A stretch of 64,000 nt of DNA from Pseudomonas sp. MWU13-2100. Its GTDB lineage: Bacteria > Pseudomonadota > Gammaproteobacteria > Pseudomonadales > Pseudomonadaceae. The translations under genes and the position numbers were made by a program. The notes below the pieces were generated by a model. That model saw nothing but the letters and a program-made list of their open reading frames with translations. It ran no database searches and had not been told where the DNA came from. Location of the stretch: contig NZ_JALLIX010000024.1 of the NCBI RefSeq assembly GCF_023242365.1, positions 1 through 64,000 on the forward strand, read 5' to 3'. Positions 62,206 to 64,000 of the stretch are shown here, in pieces (position 1 is the first letter of the stretch; each line of letters starts with the position of its first letter).

Positions 62206-62862
62206 ATGCGTCTGGCTTTATTCGACTTGGACAACACACTTTTGGGCGGCGACAGCGACCACGCCTGGGGCGATTACCTCTGCGAACGGGGCATTCTTGA
62301 TCCGGTGGCCTATAAAACCCGCAACGATGAGTTCTACCAGGATTACCTGGCGGGCCGCCTGGACAACGCCGAATACCTGAATTTCTGCCTGGAGATTCTC
62401 GGTCGCAGCGAGATGGCCCAATTGGACGAGTGGCATCGTGATTATATGCGCGACTGCATCGAGCCCATCGTGCTGCCCAAGGGCCTCGAACTGCTGGCCC
62501 AGCACCGCGACGCGGGCGACAAGCTGGTGATCATCACCGCCACCAACCGCTTTGTCACGGGACCGATTGCCGCGCGGCTGGGGGTCGAGACGCTGATCGC
62601 CACCGAGTGCGAGATGATCGACGGCCGCTACAGCGGGCGCAGTACCGATATTCCGTGCTTTCGCGAGGGCAAGGTGACGCGTTTGAATCGTTGGCTGGAA
62701 GAAACCGGGCATGGCCTGGAGGACAGCTATTTCTACAGCGACTCGATGAATGACCTGCCGCTGCTGGAGCAGGTGACCAATCCGGTGGCGGTGGATCCCG
62801 ACCCGAATCTGCGGGCGGAAGCCGAGAAGCGTGGGTGGCCGGTGATCAGTCTGCGTGGCTGA
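62206..62862 (+). CDS. HAD-IB family hydrolase
   Basis: 218 aa, related to phosphoserine phosphatases. Motif I DLDNTLLGGDSDHAWGDYL (nucleophile Asp8), motif II Thr in VIITATNRFV, motif III Lys and acidic YSDSMNDLPLL. It is divergent from rppH as in other pseudomonads. Substrate unknown. Confidence 0.88.
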   Translation: MRLALFDLDNTLLGGDSDHAWGDYLCERGILDPVAYKTRNDEFYQDYLAGRLDNAEYLNFCLEILGRSEMAQLDEWHRDYMRDCIEPIVLPKGLELLAQHRDAGDKLVIITATNRFVTGPIAARLGVETLIATECEMIDGRYSGRSTDIPCFREGKVTRLNRWLEETGHGLEDSYFYSDSMNDLPLLEQVTNPVAVDPDPNLRAEAEKRGWPVISLRG

Positions 62863-62869
62863 TGGCCTC

Positions 62870-63092
62870 TTCGCGGGCAAGCTCCGCTCCCACATTGGAT
62901 TTGTGACGGGCACAGAAAGTGCGTACGACTCAGGACCCGATGTGGGAGCGGAGCTTGCCCGCGAAGAAGGCGGCTCGGTGCCGGATCAGACGCTACTACA
63001 GGCTTGTGCCGTACACCGAAGGCACGTACGACTCAGGCCCAAATGTGGGAGCGGAGCTTGCCCGCGAAGAAGGCGGCTCGGTGCCGGATCAG
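62870..63092. repeat. three REP cores with a 68-bp direct duplication
   Basis: A reverse REP core at 62870-62892 is followed by two direct copies, 62922-62989 and 63025-63092, of a 68-bp unit running from CGTACGACTCAGG through TGTGGGAGCGGAGCTTGCCC to GGCTCGGTGCCGGATCAG. The second copy includes the stop codon of the DUF2269 gene. Confidence 0.85.
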
Positions 63093-63556
63093 GCCGGCTT
63101 GGCGACCATCAGGTAGAAAATCGCCATGAAAGACAGAAACGCCGGCCAACCCAGGACAAACCACCAGCGCATATAGGTCTCGGCCCGCATCGGCATCGCC
63201 GTGCCATCGCGCAAGGCCTGCTCGGCCATCCTGTGTACCCGGATCTGCAGCCAGACCACCGGCAGCCAGCAGATCCCCGCTAATACGAACAGACCCAAGC
63301 TCCACATCAGCCAGCTTTGCTGGATCGGCCAGCCCGCCAGGCGCATCAGCCCCAGCCCGCTCAAGGGCTGGAACACCGCCGTGGTGGCGGTAAAGGCCCA
63401 ATCGGCGAACACCAGGTGCTTGAAGGTCACCGCGATTACCTCGACGCTACCCGTGCGCCAGGCGCGCCAGGCGTAATAGGCGGAACCAGCACCCAGACCG
63501 AAGAGAATGGTGGAAGACAGGATATGCAGGGTTTTCAGCAGCAGGTAAGCACTCAT
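63089..63556 (-). CDS. DUF2269 family membrane protein
   Basis: 155 aa with four hydrophobic segments. Begins MSAYLLLKTLHILSSTILFGLGAGSAYYAWRA, with a His in TM1 that is conserved in the family; PLSGLGLMRLAGW and WFVLGWPAFLSFMAIFYLMV are typical. Function unknown. Overlaps the upstream gene by 4 bp, so the two are translated together. Confidence 0.83.
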   Translation of the reverse strand: MSAYLLLKTLHILSSTILFGLGAGSAYYAWRAWRTGSVEVIAVTFKHLVFADWAFTATTAVFQPLSGLGLMRLAGWPIQQSWLMWSLGLFVLAGICWLPVVWLQIRVHRMAEQALRDGTAMPMRAETYMRWWFVLGWPAFLSFMAIFYLMVAKPA

Positions 63557-64000
63557 CGACGCGGTTCGGTCCAAAGCAGCCATAGGGTCGCCACCATCAA
63601 CACCAGATTCTTGGCGACGGCGGCATAAGGGTCAAACCAGTAGTGCGGCAGCACCAGGCTGATAAACAGGGTGTAGACCCCCATCAACAGCAATTGCGCG
63701 CGGAACGCCCACTTGCGCGAGCGCCGGAACAGCATCCCCAGACCCAGCAGCCCGTCGCACAGCGACCCGGCGTAGACCGCGAACATCGCAGGCGTCCCGC
63801 TCACACCGGACTCGGCCATGATCCGCAGGCTCCAGTCATAGCCGGGCCCCAGGCAAACCGCCGCCGTGCCCAGCCAGATCAACAACATCACCGCCAACAG
63901 CAACGGTCGCAGCGCCCATTGGGCACTCTGGCCGGCGTTCGGCCAGTCCAGCAGGCGAGCTGACAATGGCGCGACCCGGTAACCACACACCGCGGCCAGC
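63553..64000 (-). CDS. DoxX-like C-terminal membrane domain (partial, 5' end outside window)
   Basis: The frame stays open to the window edge; 148 codons plus stop are visible. Four membrane segments (LRPLLLAVMLLIWLGTAAVCL, MFAVYAGSLCDGLLGLGMLF, AQLLLMGVYTLFISLVLPH, VAKNLVLMVATLWLL) resemble DoxX-like domains. In pseudomonads this domain is often fused to an N-terminal NAD(P)-binding SDR/epimerase domain, which would lie beyond 64000. A GTG at 63990 could be read as a start, but the in-frame codons before it suggest a longer protein. Confidence 0.7.
   Translation of the reverse strand, partial: LAAVCGYRVAPLSARLLDWPNAGQSAQWALRPLLLAVMLLIWLGTAAVCLGPGYDWSLRIMAESGVSGTPAMFAVYAGSLCDGLLGLGMLFRRSRKWAFRAQLLLMGVYTLFISLVLPHYWFDPYAAVAKNLVLMVATLWLLWTEPRR

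Noticed and set aside
1..64000. tRNA, rRNA or known riboswitch (for example a TPP riboswitch at thiS/thiG)
   Set aside because: I found no cloverleaf or rRNA sequence, and the thi region lacks the TPP core (CUGAGA); the palindrome there is a repeat element.

Overview
The window is a chromosomal segment of a fluorescent Pseudomonas (P. fluorescens/chlororaphis-type). Evidence: the order trmB-thiG-thiS, DUF423-mtgA, rpoH-ftsX-ftsE-ftsY, M16 peptidase pair-rsmD, lao genes-coaD-ferredoxin, mutM, ilvD, folA and thyA-lgt-TauE-NRDE-ptsP-rppH-HAD matches the core gene order I know from Pseudomonas. Codon use is GC-rich, and the intergenic spaces are full of the Pseudomonas REP sequence (core GTGGGAGCGGAGCTTGCCCG and the variant GTGGCGAGCGGGCTTGCC). 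I saw no rRNA, tRNA, CRISPR array, prophage or intact insertion sequence.

Layout. 1-15.3 kb is housekeeping: tRNA methylation, thiamin thiazole synthesis, peptidoglycan transglycosylase, heat-shock sigma factor and the FtsYEX operon. Two tandem pairs of M16 peptidase genes then bracket the rRNA methyltransferase gene rsmD. 15.4-21.0 kb holds a sulfurtransferase and the LaoR/LaoC/LaoB/LaoA long-chain alcohol and aldehyde oxidation genes, with a candidate LaoR operator inside the laoC promoter. 21.1-26.0 kb is core again (coaD, ferredoxin, mutM, HDOD protein, rlmI) with a 61-bp tandem REP array. 26.0-29.7 kb is an AT-richer accessory cluster: a frameshifted SagB-type dehydrogenase gene, an AurF-type diiron N-oxygenase with all seven metal ligands, and a Bcr/CflA-type exporter. 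This looks like a small natural-product pathway. After ilvD come two low-GC paralogous genes for YopT/C58-like cysteine protease domains (31.8-33.3 kb), then tcyP, folA and a DUF2868/DUF3482 GTPase pair.

38.7-45.5 kb contains the most interesting system: a tightly coupled minus-strand export operon (membrane-fusion protein, C39-peptidase ABC transporter, LpxL-like acyltransferase, TolC/NodT-type outer-membrane lipoprotein). Directly upstream lies a 50-codon gene, absent from normal long-ORF calls, that encodes a textbook double-glycine-type leader (ending Gly-Ser) followed by a 25-residue amphipathic core. I infer an undescribed exported peptide (bacteriocin, cytolysin or signal), possibly lipidated. 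A protein with four Ca-binding-type loops lies just beyond the operon.

45.7-52.6 kb is a phosphonate uptake and oxidation cluster (LysR regulator, ABC importer with a fused permease, FAD amine oxidase-like protein, PhnZ-like HD oxygenase). 52.6-55.5 kb is a divergent cadA/cadR cadmium-zinc resistance pair with a clear MerR-type operator. 55.7-64 kb returns to core genes and ends inside a DoxX-like membrane domain cut by the window edge.
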